A stretch of 12,992 nt of DNA from JBQTIP01 sp052388025 (GCA_052388025.1 JBQTIP010000086.1:1-12992); one strand, 5' to 3'; shown: positions 1 to 7,740, counted from the first letter of the stretch. Notes: a model not told the origin generated them from the letters alone. Program-made: numbers and translations.

Positions 1-1962
1 TGGGATCAAGTTTGCGATCACCAAGATGTCCTTGCGGCCTCGACGCCCGGCATTCCCAGAGCTCGGATACACCCGGACGCCGTTGTAGATCACCGTGGCC
101 TTCTCCGCCGGAACTCTTTCCTTCTGAACTGAGTCCGCGAGCACTGCACGTGAGTTGCACACGATCGCGTCGGACCAGCGGTTCGAAATCCACTCCCACG
201 GGCGCAGCAAGCCCACCGGATTGACTGCATTCCTGAGACTACGGCGCGAGCTGATCACCACCTTGGCCCCCGCGAGCCGTCCGAAGACAACCCCGACCAG
301 GTTCCCCCAGTAGAGGAATGCATGGACAACATCCGGCCGACGCTCACGCAAGCTCATGAAGACTGAACGGAAAACGCGGAAGAGAGGAAACGGATTGAGC
401 AACGGTCTCATTCCCCGAAAATGCCCCTCGACGATTTCCACACCAACCGACTGAAGACCCTCAGCCAACGGTCCCCTCTCCGACAGACACAGCACGGCCA
501 CTTCGCATCCCTTGGCGCGTAGTCCTCTCGCGAGCGCCACTACCTGGCCCTCGGTTCCTCCCCTATCCAGGGTTCCGATGACCATTACCACCCGTAGGGG
601 CCCAGGGGCGCGTCTTCCGCCGCGTCCAGTTCTCATCGTCAGCGCGCTCGACAGCCGCCGCACATCCGCCCACCTGGGGCGGAGTTCACGCCATCCCGCA
701 ACACCGGGCCGCCGGGTCGTCATCACGTATGCGGCGGCGAGCGCTAGGTACGCGACCGTCGAGGCAACGCTCGCTCCGGCGACCCCGATGACTGGGAGCA
801 GTAGCAGGTTCAAGATCACGTTGAGTGTGAGGGCCAAGAGCCCCAGCGTGCTCACCAGCCAGGGCCGACCTTCCTTGATCAGGACGGCTCCAAGCGGCCT
901 CTGCGTCGCGAGCGCTACCACCCCGGGGAGCAGCAGACGGAACGGCCAGACAGAGCCATCGAAGCTCACTCCATAGATCAAGCGGATGGCGAGCGGCGCA
1001 GTAATCCAGGCGACGATCCCCATCGAGGTCGCAACGACGAGGCTCATACGTGCGGTCGCATATCCCAGCCGGCGTTCGTCCCCTTTTGTGGCCCACACCT
1101 GATGCGGGAGCAGGGACGCCGCGAAGGGATCCGTCATCAACCACATCACCTCGGCGAGAGTGACTGCCAGGGAGTACAAGCCAAGTTCGTTGAACCCCAA
1201 GATCCGCTGAACCAGCAGCTGATCGACCCGAAAGAGCAAGAAGACGAAGATGAGCCCCGCGTGGACTTTTAGCCCGAAGAGGACGCCGCGCCGCAGGCTT
1301 GACCAGTCAGGACCGGCACCGATCAGCCCACTGCGAGCACTCAGCACGAGCAGCAGCAGCCACGTGGTGCCGTTCACAGCCCATCCAAGGAGCAGAACCC
1401 GAAAGGGAGTCAGCCGGTGTGTCGCAAACAGCAGTGTGCAGGTCACTAGGTGGACGGCGACACCGGCCAGGGCTGCTCGCACGGCGGGGCGGATTCGGCC
1501 TTCCAGCTGCATCAAGTTAGACCAGTAGAGGGTCTGTAGCAGGAACGGCACCTGCGCGATCGAAACCGCAAGCCAGACACCGGGGACTCGACTGAAGAGT
1601 CCACTGCCCCCGACGGCGTATAGCGTACCGACGAGACCCCAAGCCACTACACCGATGAGCAGGGCAGCCACCGTGGCGTTCGCCCAGAGCTGTCGCAGAC
1701 TGACGCCTTGGGCGGCAAGGAACACGTTTGCCTGCTCGAGGCCCACGTGGCTCAGCGCTATGACAAGCCCCAGGATGGCAACTGGGAAGGCGTAGAGACC
1801 CCGCCCCTCGGGCCCTAATGATCTAGCGATGAGAACACTCGCGATAAGGCCGATCAAGTAGCCGGACAGCCTTAGGCCGATAATCCTGACACCGGTCCTA
1901 GCCGTGTCCTCCAACGCCGGAGAGAGTCGCACCTCTTCTTCGATGAAAGGACCGGTCTCCAA
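1..1962 (-). CDS. Polysaccharide flippase (MVF/Wzx type) fused in frame to a GT4 glycosyltransferase; runs off the left edge
   Basis: One frame stays open from a stop at 1984-1986 to the window edge; I translated it by hand and found no stop. Residues 1-414 (TTG at 1960-1962) look like an MVF-fold flippase: acidic N-terminus, then about a dozen hydrophobic segments, beginning with SGYLIGLIASVLIARSLGPEGRG-type sequence near residues 33-55 and ending in AYLALAAAYVM. Residues 415-456 are a basic, Gly/Arg-rich linker. From residue 457 a GT4 N-terminal Rossmann domain begins (RVVMVIGTLDRGGTEGQ), with RRPDVVHAFLYWGN, VVISSRRSLRN, DAIVCNSRAV and KATVIYNGV; the GT-B C-terminal domain lies outside the window. 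Known role: flippases move lipid-linked oligosaccharides across the inner membrane, and GT4 enzymes add sugars on the cytoplasmic side. The TTG start is chosen for GAGGGA (1968-1973) five bases upstream; GTG 1930-1932 is an alternative. The fusion could reflect an indel near 641-675. Confidence 0.8.
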   Translation of the reverse strand, partial: METGPFIEEEVRLSPALEDTARTGVRIIGLRLSGYLIGLIASVLIARSLGPEGRGLYAFPVAILGLVIALSHVGLEQANVFLAAQGVSLRQLWANATVAALLIGVVAWGLVGTLYAVGGSGLFSRVPGVWLAVSIAQVPFLLQTLYWSNLMQLEGRIRPAVRAALAGVAVHLVTCTLLFATHRLTPFRVLLLGWAVNGTTWLLLLVLSARSGLIGAGPDWSSLRRGVLFGLKVHAGLIFVFLLFRVDQLLVQRILGFNELGLYSLAVTLAEVMWLMTDPFAASLLPHQVWATKGDERRLGYATARMSLVVATSMGIVAWITAPLAIRLIYGVSFDGSVWPFRLLLPGVVALATQRPLGAVLIKEGRPWLVSTLGLLALTLNVILNLLLLPVIGVAGASVASTVAYLALAAAYVMTTRRPGVAGWRELRPRWADVRRLSSALTMRTGRGGRRAPGPLRVVMVIGTLDRGGTEGQVVALARGLRAKGCEVAVLCLSERGPLAEGLQSVGVEIVEGHFRGMRPLLNPFPLFRVFRSVFMSLRERRPDVVHAFLYWGNLVGVVFGRLAGAKVVISSRRSLRNAVNPVGLLRPWEWISNRWSDAIVCNSRAVLADSVQKERVPAEKATVIYNGVRVYPSSGNAGRRGRKDILVIANLIP

Positions 1963-1967
1963 CTCAA

Positions 1968-1973
1968 TCCCTC
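1968..1973 (-). promoter_or_regulatory. Ribosome binding site deciding the flippase TTG start
   Basis: GAGGGA on the minus strand lies five bases before TTG 1960-1962. The other in-frame choice, GTG 1930-1932, has only a purine run (GAAGAAGAG) directly touching it. The TTG start puts about 32 mainly acidic residues before the first membrane segment. Confidence 0.4.
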
Positions 1974-2024
1974 GCAGTCCGAATCAGATCCTCTGCCCCG
2001 ACGAGGAGGTCCCGTTTGGGGAAG

Positions 2025-3413
2025 TCATGAAGCGGTTCCTCTTGTGCCGGAGTTCGGGAGATCGGATTCGGCGCCGTTCGTCTCGCGGGAGCGACCGGAG
2101 GCCAGGAACATGATGACAACGACAGGGAACGACACGGCCATGTTCTCGAGACCGTTGAAGAAGAGGCTGGCAGTGCCGTAACTGACGATAGTGGGAAGGG
2201 CCAGGGTCAACACAGACGGACTCCGCGACCGTATGCGAGCCATCACCATCCAGATGAAGGCTGCGAGCAGGGCGAGCGAGGGCAAACCGGCCTCCGCCGC
2301 GATCCGAACCGGTTCGCTGTGGGTGTTGATGTAGATGCCAAGTCGACTATCCCGCTGCGCCATGACCCCGAAGCGGTCAAGGCCGATGCCCGTCCAGGGG
2401 AATTCGACCGCGTAGCTGACTCCGAGCCGAGCGGCCAAGAAGCGGGCCCGCAAACTCTCGGCTTCTGCTTCGGCCGCTGCGGTGGAACGAGTGCTGGGCT
2501 GGAGGGTGGGGTAGTCGGCGGTCACCCGCTCGGACCCGATCTGTCGCCATACCGACGGTCCAAACGCTACAGCCACGACTAGGGTCGCGACCCAGACCCA
2601 TTTGCGTCTGCTTCGCGGTAACGATTGCGCCCAGAGCACGACCAGCCCTACCAGCTCCGCGATGATCGCGCCCCGCGATAGAGTCAGCAGAACGCCTGCG
2701 GTGCACGACAGGCCAGCAAGAGCGACAAGACCGGAACGCTTGCCCACCAGCTTCCTCGTGCGGACGAGGCCGAAGGCCAGAACGGCAATCACCGCCAGTA
2801 CGACGCCGAAGTAGTTCGGATTACCGATGGGTCCCACTGCCCGGCGCGCGCCGGACACGAGGGGGTACGCAAATCCGCGGTGCAGGACGAACTCGCCGAT
2901 GGCCCATAGCCCGAGAAAGAAACCAGGCACACAAAGAATCGAGGCGAACTCATCTATCTCCCGGTCGGTGGTTGAACGACAGGAGCCCGCAGCCACAAGA
3001 AGGACCTGGGCAGCAACACTGGCGAAGCCCAGCATCGGGTTGACGGATGCATCACCGGCACCCAGTGCCCGCTCGGCCGCAAGTGCCACAAATGCGATAA
3101 AGGCCGCGGCCGACCAGAGGGTCCACCGGTCGAGCTCGCCGTCCCTGTGTCCAACGATGATCGCGGACGCAAGCAAGACCTCCCCGGCGATCAGGAGGAT
3201 CTGGGGGGAGAGGAAAGGCACCGCCTGCGCCGGAAGCAGCAGTAGAAACCCCGTCAGCCCCAGGATTCTCGGCAACCGAAGTCCCGACATCACCAGCAAG
3301 AGGACGCTGACCGCGAACGTGGCCACCAAGAGGCCGTCGCCCCTCGCGATGAGGAGCCCCGCGAGCGCCGCCAGCGGGACCATCGCGAGCACCAGGCCCG
3401 GGCTCTGCCCCAC
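2025..3413 (-). CDS. O-antigen ligase / Wzy-like polysaccharide polymerase membrane protein
   Basis: A 462-residue polytopic membrane protein with about ten to twelve hydrophobic segments. Family signatures are GNPNYFG (197-203), LTLSRGA (243-249), the large periplasmic loop at about 290-360, and TGIGLDRFG (341-349) followed by THSEPVRIAAEAGLPSL (364-380), the Wzy_C-type motif with the His and Glu typical of WaaL/Wzy enzymes. Such proteins join polyprenyl-linked glycans on the periplasmic face, either to each other (polymerase) or to an acceptor (ligase); sequence alone does not separate these roles. It lies 61 bp after the amidotransferase and 62 bp before the flippase, probably in one transcript. 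The GTG start at 3411-3413 has no clear ribosome binding site, and ATG 3382-3384 is the next in-frame candidate. The upstream ATG at 3451-3453 is in another frame. Confidence 0.85.
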   Translation of the reverse strand: MGQSPGLVLAMVPLAALAGLLIARGDGLLVATFAVSVLLLVMSGLRLPRILGLTGFLLLLPAQAVPFLSPQILLIAGEVLLASAIIVGHRDGELDRWTLWSAAAFIAFVALAAERALGAGDASVNPMLGFASVAAQVLLVAAGSCRSTTDREIDEFASILCVPGFFLGLWAIGEFVLHRGFAYPLVSGARRAVGPIGNPNYFGVVLAVIAVLAFGLVRTRKLVGKRSGLVALAGLSCTAGVLLTLSRGAIIAELVGLVVLWAQSLPRSRRKWVWVATLVVAVAFGPSVWRQIGSERVTADYPTLQPSTRSTAAAEAEAESLRARFLAARLGVSYAVEFPWTGIGLDRFGVMAQRDSRLGIYINTHSEPVRIAAEAGLPSLALLAAFIWMVMARIRSRSPSVLTLALPTIVSYGTASLFFNGLENMAVSFPVVVIMFLASGRSRETNGAESDLPNSGTRGTAS

Positions 3414-3474
3414 GAAGCGGGCGCGGAAGGGCAGTGGGCCAGCGAATGTCCATTCCTTCAGAAGAGATCCCCCT

Positions 3475-5340
3475 TCAGCTCACACGGTCGCGCGCCCAGC
3501 CGGCGAGGGCAAGGAGGTTCCACACCTTTTGCCGGCCGGCGTCCTCCCCGTCCAGGAACCGACGTGTCATCGTGGTCACCACATCCCTCCGAAGCCAGGA
3601 CCAGAGAGGACCGTCCTCAGAAAGCAGAAGCTCGTCGACGAACGGCCGCAGCTCGTTCCGCATCCAAGCGCCGATCGGCACGCCGAAGCCCATCTTTCCG
3701 CGCGTCAGGATCTCGGGCGGGAGCACCTCCGCGTAGGCAGCTCGCAGGATCGCCTTTCCCCGCTCCCCGTCGAACAGCCGGCCTTCCGGAAGCTCCGCAC
3801 AGAACTCCGCCAACACATGGTCCAACATCGGCGATCTGGCCTCGAGGCTGTAGGCCATGGTCGCCCTGTCCATCTTCGTGAGGAGGTCGTCCGGGAGATA
3901 CGTCTGCTCGTCGATCCACAGGAGCGTCGACGCGGGGCCGGCGGAGTGCTCCCACAGTCCGTCCAGCCTCTCGACGGGGGCCGACGGGGCGATGCTGTCC
4001 AGCACGTCGCCACGGATGAGAGTCGCCAGCTCCCGGGGATGAAAATGGAAGAGCGCGTCCCGGTACCCCTCCCAAGGAGCCCGCGCGAACCGCCCCGCGG
4101 TCGACAGGTGGGAGTTCCGCAGGCCCCGGCCGGCTGCCTCCAGCAGGAGCCCACCAACCGTGGCCAGTGGCCCGAGCGTCGAATTGAGCTTCCGGGCCCT
4201 CCGGAACAGGACGTATCGCTGGTAGCCCCCGAACATCTCATCTCCGCCGTCACCTGTGAGCACGACGGTGACGTGCTGGGACGCCGCTTTGGCGACGGCC
4301 AGTGTCGCGAGCGCGGACGAGTCGGCGAACGGCTCGTCGTAGTGGGCCATGAGATCATGGAAGAGCCCCGGCACGTCCTCATCGGCGATCAGCTCGAGGT
4401 GGTTCGTGCCGAACCGATCGGCGACCGCGCGCGCGTATCGCGTCTCGTCGAACGAGCCGTGTCGGAATCCGACGGAGTACGTGGACGGAACAGCGCCCGA
4501 GCGTGCGATCTCGGCAGTGACGGTGGACGAGTCGAGCCCCCCGCTCAGGAACACACCCAACGGAACCTCGCTCTCCAGCCGGATCGTCACCGCCTCCGCG
4601 ATGGCTTCTCGGAGCCGGGACGAGAGCTCCAACCGGTCGAGCCCCGGGCGCTCAGGTGCGACCCTCCGAGGTGGCTCCCAGTAATGGTGCACGCTCAGGC
4701 TGCCCCCAGACCAGACGCCCGTGCAGCCCGGCGCGAGCTTGCGGACACCTCGATATGGCGACAGGGGCGAGGGGACGTACTGGAGCACGAGGTACTGTGC
4801 GATGGCTCCGAAATCCATATCCGGAGTGGCCGGCAGGAGGGCTCGTAGCGCATCAAGCGTCGAGGCGAAGTACAAGGCGCCGCCGATCTCAGCGTAGTAG
4901 AGCGGCTTCTTGCCGAAGCGGTCGCGCCCGAGGAGAGCGACCCTCCGTTCCCGATCGAGGATGACAAAGGCGAACATGCCCCGAAGTCGCTCCACCATCC
5001 CAGGCCCGAGCCAGTCGAAGAGGTAGAGGAGCACCTCCGTATCGCAACGTGTCTTGAGCGCGTACCCTCGCGCCTCGAGCTCCGCCCGTAGCTGATGGTG
5101 GTTGTAGATCTCGCCGTTGAACACGACCACGAGTCGGCCGTCGGCCGAGAACATGGGCTGCTCGCCCCGTCGTCGGTCGATGATGGCCAAACGCGTATGA
5201 GCGAGTCCTGCGCCCGGCTCAAACCAGGTCCTGGCTCCGTCGGGGCCACGATGATGAAGCCTCGCCGCTGCGTCCGCGAGCGCACCCTCGTCGATAACCA
5301 ACGAGGCCGAGCCGCCGATGATCCCGGCTATCCCGCACAT
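3475..5340 (-). CDS. asnB: Asparagine synthase-type glutamine amidotransferase (glutamine-hydrolysing)
   Basis: A 621-residue two-domain enzyme. The N-terminal class II glutaminase domain begins MCGIAGIIGG, so Cys2 becomes the nucleophile after Met removal; Arg50, N75-G76-E77 and D100-T-E are the expected glutamine-site residues. The C-terminal synthetase domain has the ATP pyrophosphatase loop SGGLDSS (266-272), YDEPFADSSAL (334-344) and GDGGDEMFGGY (363-373). The family makes asparagine from aspartate, but AsnB-like members inside polysaccharide loci (including exosortase-associated amidotransferases of similar length) are thought to amidate sugar acids or other polymer parts; here that is inference from context. 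The start is fixed by the catalytic Cys and by GAGG (5349-5352) eight bases upstream. Codons upstream of 5340 in this frame (to 5415) would bury the Cys and are rejected. It is the first gene of the minus-strand operon, divergent from the epimerase. Confidence 0.92.
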   Translation of the reverse strand: MCGIAGIIGGSASLVIDEGALADAAARLHHRGPDGARTWFEPGAGLAHTRLAIIDRRRGEQPMFSADGRLVVVFNGEIYNHHQLRAELEARGYALKTRCDTEVLLYLFDWLGPGMVERLRGMFAFVILDRERRVALLGRDRFGKKPLYYAEIGGALYFASTLDALRALLPATPDMDFGAIAQYLVLQYVPSPLSPYRGVRKLAPGCTGVWSGGSLSVHHYWEPPRRVAPERPGLDRLELSSRLREAIAEAVTIRLESEVPLGVFLSGGLDSSTVTAEIARSGAVPSTYSVGFRHGSFDETRYARAVADRFGTNHLELIADEDVPGLFHDLMAHYDEPFADSSALATLAVAKAASQHVTVVLTGDGGDEMFGGYQRYVLFRRARKLNSTLGPLATVGGLLLEAAGRGLRNSHLSTAGRFARAPWEGYRDALFHFHPRELATLIRGDVLDSIAPSAPVERLDGLWEHSAGPASTLLWIDEQTYLPDDLLTKMDRATMAYSLEARSPMLDHVLAEFCAELPEGRLFDGERGKAILRAAYAEVLPPEILTRGKMGFGVPIGAWMRNELRPFVDELLLSEDGPLWSWLRRDVVTTMTRRFLDGEDAGRQKVWNLLALAGWARDRVS

Positions 5341-5350
5341 GGTTCGAACC
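5341..5350. repeat. 10-bp perfect palindrome GGTTCGAACC at the amidotransferase start
   Basis: The palindrome directly abuts the amidotransferase ATG (5338-5340) and includes the last two bases of its GAGG ribosome binding site. It could be an operator or a small RNA hairpin limiting initiation. It resembles a tRNA T-arm core, but the flanking bases do not pair as a T stem, so it is not a tRNA. Confidence 0.4.
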
Positions 5351-5425
5351 TCGCGTCTCGGTATCTCGGGGAGTCCGGCTGGAAGATTCCCGTGAGCGTC
5401 TCGACGGCGCCGCAAGAAGTGCCGC

Positions 5426-5458
5426 GGGCCTCGATCCGCAGCTTTGGATCGCCTGCCC
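5426..5458. repeat. Inverted repeat (dyad) in the divergent promoter region
   Basis: CGATCC (5432-5437) and GGATCG (5446-5451) are perfect inverted arms around an 8-base centre, GCAGCTTT. Outer arms GGGC (5426-5429) and GCCC (5455-5458) also pair, across a small internal loop. Ten pairs in all in an intergenic region between divergent operons is operator-like. No T run follows on either strand, so it is not a typical terminator. Confidence 0.4.
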
Positions 5459-5691
5459 CGCCCCCGAGGTCGAGCGCGCGTCCGCGCCCGGCGGAGATCT
5501 TGTTCAAGACTCGCGGGTTATGTGCCGACATGGACAGGGAGGGGCACGGCCAACTTCAAAGGATTCTGACAGATGCAACGAGGCGAAGCCGGAAAGTGGG
5601 AAAAGATCCCAGGAAATCGGGTCAGATGATTGCCCAGGAGTACAACCGCCCAGACCATGAATCGGGTATCCGACCGTTTGGGACTCGGGGC

Positions 5692-6666
5692 GTGAAGTAT
5701 CTGATCACCGGGGGATCGGGCTTCATCGGATCGCACCTGGCCGACGCATTCGTCGGCCGAGGCGACTCCGTGGTCTTGCTCGACAACCTCTCCACGGGAA
5801 GGATCGAGAACGTCCGCCACCTGCTCGGCGATCCGCGCGTGGCGCTCCACCAGATCTCCGTCCTCGACGAGGGCATGGTGAGGAAGCTCGTGGCCGAGGC
5901 GGACGTCGTGGTCCACCTGGCTGCCTCCGTCGGCGTGGAGCTGATCGTCAGTCATCCCCTCGAGTCCCTTACCAACAACATTCGGGGCACGGAGGTCGTA
6001 CTTGAGGCCTGTGCCGATTTCGGCAAGAAGGTGCTGGTCGCCTCAACGTCGGAGATCTACGGGAAGAACGCTAACGGCCCGCTGCGTGAGGACGCCGACC
6101 GCATCCTCGGCTCGCCGCTCAAAGCCCGCTGGTCCTACAGCACCGCCAAGGCCGTGGACGAGATCCTGGCCTACACCTTCTTCCGTGAGCGCGGGACGCC
6201 TTCCATCGTGGTTCGCCTGTTCAACACGGTCGGTCCGCGCCAGACCGGCGCGTACGGGATGGTCGTCCCGAGGTTCGTGCGACAGGCCATCGGCGGCGAT
6301 CCCATCACGATCTACGGCGACGGCGAGCAGAGGCGCTGCTTCTGCCACGTCCACGACGTGGTCGCGGCACTGGTCGGCCTCCTCGACCACCCGGACAGCA
6401 TCGGCGACGTCTTCAACGTCGGCTCGCAGCACGAGCTCTCGATCAACCAACTCGCGGGCCTGGTGATCAAGAGGACCGGCTCGTCCTCCCCCATCATCCA
6501 CATCCCGTACGACGTCGCGTACGAGGAGGGCTTCGAGGACATGGAGCGGCGCGTGCCGGATACCTCGAAGGTGAACTCGCTGACCGGCTGGCAGCCCACC
6601 CGATCCCTCGACGACATCCTCGACGACGTGATCGATCACGAGCGAGCTGGACTTGCCGCGGTGTAG
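5692..6666 (+). CDS. NAD-dependent sugar-nucleotide epimerase/dehydratase (extended SDR)
   Basis: A 324-residue extended short-chain dehydrogenase/reductase. The nucleotide-binding motif GGSGFIG lies at 7-13, the acid that contacts the NAD ribose is in LLDNLSTG (29-36), and HLAAS is at 75-79. Catalytic STSEIYG (118-124) is followed by Tyr149 and Lys153 in YSTAK, then RLFNTVGPRQTG (175-186) and YGDGEQRRCFCHVHDVV. The sequence style matches the WcaG-like group variously annotated as UDP-glucose 4-epimerase or GDP-mannose 4,6-dehydratase; the substrate cannot be fixed. It makes an activated sugar in the cytosol for the polymer. The GTG start at 5692 is chosen because the Rossmann strand (VKYLITGG) begins there. 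In-frame ATG 5626 would add 22 residues and has AGGAAA ten bases upstream, so it remains possible. The next gene starts 6 bp after the stop. Confidence 0.88.
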   Translation: MKYLITGGSGFIGSHLADAFVGRGDSVVLLDNLSTGRIENVRHLLGDPRVALHQISVLDEGMVRKLVAEADVVVHLAASVGVELIVSHPLESLTNNIRGTEVVLEACADFGKKVLVASTSEIYGKNANGPLREDADRILGSPLKARWSYSTAKAVDEILAYTFFRERGTPSIVVRLFNTVGPRQTGAYGMVVPRFVRQAIGGDPITIYGDGEQRRCFCHVHDVVAALVGLLDHPDSIGDVFNVGSQHELSINQLAGLVIKRTGSSSPIIHIPYDVAYEEGFEDMERRVPDTSKVNSLTGWQPTRSLDDILDDVIDHERAGLAAV

Positions 6667-6672
6667 GGGTCG

Positions 6673-7728
6673 ATGCAGATGAGCGACCCAGCCCGCTACG
6701 CCCTGGCGTTCCTCGTGCCGCTGGTCGCGACCCTCTGGATCACGCCGCAGGCGGCGCGGCTCGCGCGGAGGTTCGGGATCCTCGACCACCCGTCCGAGCA
6801 CAAGGCGCACCGGGAGCCGACCCCCTACCTGGGCGGGCTCGCGCTGGCCGCCGGCCTGGTGCTCGTCGGAGGCATAGCTGCCGGCGCCTCCGGACAGCTC
6901 CTCACCATCCTGCTCGGGGGCCTCGTCCTGGGCCTGTGGGGCCTGGTGGACGACTGGGTGACCTTGCGTCCCTCCGTGAAGCTGCTGGTGGAAGGGGGGG
7001 CGGGGCTCGCCCTCTGGCTCGCCGGGGTCCGGGCGGGCCTCTTCGACATCTACGCGCTGGACCTAGCTCTCACTCTTCTCTGGGTCATTACCATGACGAA
7101 CGCCGTCAACCTCCTCGACAACATGGATGGGCTGTCGCCGGGCGTGGCCGCCCTCTCGGCGCTCACGTTCTTCGCGATCGCCGGCGAGCGCGGCGACTAC
7201 CTCGTGGGGTCGTTCGCCCTCGCGGTGGCCGGCGCGAGCATGGGGTTCCTCCGCCACAACTTCCCTCCGGCGAGGATCTTCCTCGGGGATGCCGGATCCC
7301 TGATGCTCGGCTTCCTCCTCGCGGCGATCGGGCTGAAGCTGGATCTCGTCGGTGAGAACGGCCTCGCCCGTTCTGCGATTCCGGTCCTCATCCTCGGCGT
7401 GCCGATCTTCGACACGGCGCTCGTGATCATCTCCCGGGCCCGGAGCGGGCGTCCCGTCTACCTGGGCGGGACCGACCACTCGTCTCACCGACTCGCCCGG
7501 CTGGGTCTCACCCATCGATCCGTTGCCCTCGCCACCTACTCCGCGCAGGCGATCTGCTGCGTCGTGGCCTTCTGGCTGCTCCATGCGCCCCCGGGCTTCG
7601 CGCTTCCCATCGTGCTCGCCGCCTGCGCGACGTCCGGCGTGATCGTCGCAGCCCTCCTCGAGCTGGATGAAGGGCGAACTGCGCACTCGGTCCAAGGGGA
7701 GGCGGCCTTGCCGGGTTCGGCAGCCTGA
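6673..7728 (+). CDS. Polyprenyl-phosphate sugar-1-phosphate transferase (WecA/TagO/MraY family)
   Basis: A 351-residue membrane enzyme with about ten hydrophobic segments. It transfers a sugar-1-phosphate (commonly GlcNAc-1-P) from a UDP-sugar to undecaprenyl phosphate, priming lipid-linked glycan assembly. Family motifs: DHPSEHKAHREPTPYLGGL-type cytoplasmic loop (38-56), Asp93-Asp94 of LVDDWVTLRPSVKLLVE, NAVNLLDNMDGL (143-154) with the Mg-binding acid, FLGDAGSLMLGF (203-214), and the basic loop TDHSSHRLARLGL (267-279). Both ATG 6673 and ATG 6679 are possible: AGGGG (6665-6669) is nine bases before 6679 but only three before 6673, so 6679 may be the true start (349 residues). It is six bases from the epimerase stop, clearly co-transcribed. 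As a priming enzyme it anchors the pathway that the flippase and ligase-like protein finish. Confidence 0.9.
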   Translation: MQMSDPARYALAFLVPLVATLWITPQAARLARRFGILDHPSEHKAHREPTPYLGGLALAAGLVLVGGIAAGASGQLLTILLGGLVLGLWGLVDDWVTLRPSVKLLVEGGAGLALWLAGVRAGLFDIYALDLALTLLWVITMTNAVNLLDNMDGLSPGVAALSALTFFAIAGERGDYLVGSFALAVAGASMGFLRHNFPPARIFLGDAGSLMLGFLLAAIGLKLDLVGENGLARSAIPVLILGVPIFDTALVIISRARSGRPVYLGGTDHSSHRLARLGLTHRSVALATYSAQAICCVVAFWLLHAPPGFALPIVLAACATSGVIVAALLELDEGRTAHSVQGEAALPGSAA

Positions 7729-7734
7729 GGCCGT

Positions 7735-7740
7735 TAGAAT
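7735..7740 (+). promoter_or_regulatory. Possible -10 element before the chain-length/kinase gene
   Basis: TAGAAT matches TATAAT at five of six positions and sits 26 bases before the TTG start, in the only gap longer than 10 bp within the right arm (38 bp). No good -35 is at 16-19 bp spacing; TTGCCG upstream is 21 bp away. It may be an internal promoter or chance. Confidence 0.2.

Larger units (their letters stand above)
5341..5691. other. Divergent intergenic region between the two polysaccharide operons
   Basis: This 351-bp stretch separates the amidotransferase (minus) from the epimerase (plus) and should carry both operon promoters. I found no convincing -35/-10 pair on either strand. Visible structure: a perfect GGTTCGAACC palindrome touching the amidotransferase start, an extended dyad at 5426-5458, and a small TGGGA-N5-TCCCA hairpin at 5597-5611. 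The epimerase frame stays open upstream across this region, but nothing in that extension resembles a protein domain. Confidence 0.6.

Noticed and set aside
686..1144. 152-residue minus-strand frame in the flippase region
   Set aside because: It is a shifted frame; the true flippase frame is continuous through this interval and has the membrane-segment pattern.
2827..4848. 673-residue open frame on the plus strand, antisense to the ligase and amidotransferase genes
   Set aside because: It crosses two well-supported genes on the opposite strand, has biased Arg/Pro/Ser composition and no recognisable domain; long antisense frames are common in high-GC DNA.
5341..5350. GGTTCGAACC as a tRNA T-arm
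   Set aside because: The flanking bases on neither strand form a five-pair T stem, and no acceptor, D or anticodon arms are found nearby.
5597..5611. TGGGA-N5-TCCCA hairpin upstream of the epimerase
   Set aside because: Five pairs only, with no recognised aptamer or attenuator context; likely chance.
5095..5691. N-terminal extension of the epimerase frame into the intergenic region and amidotransferase gene
   Set aside because: The conserved Rossmann start is at GTG 5692; the extension overlaps the opposing amidotransferase coding region and has no domain similarity.
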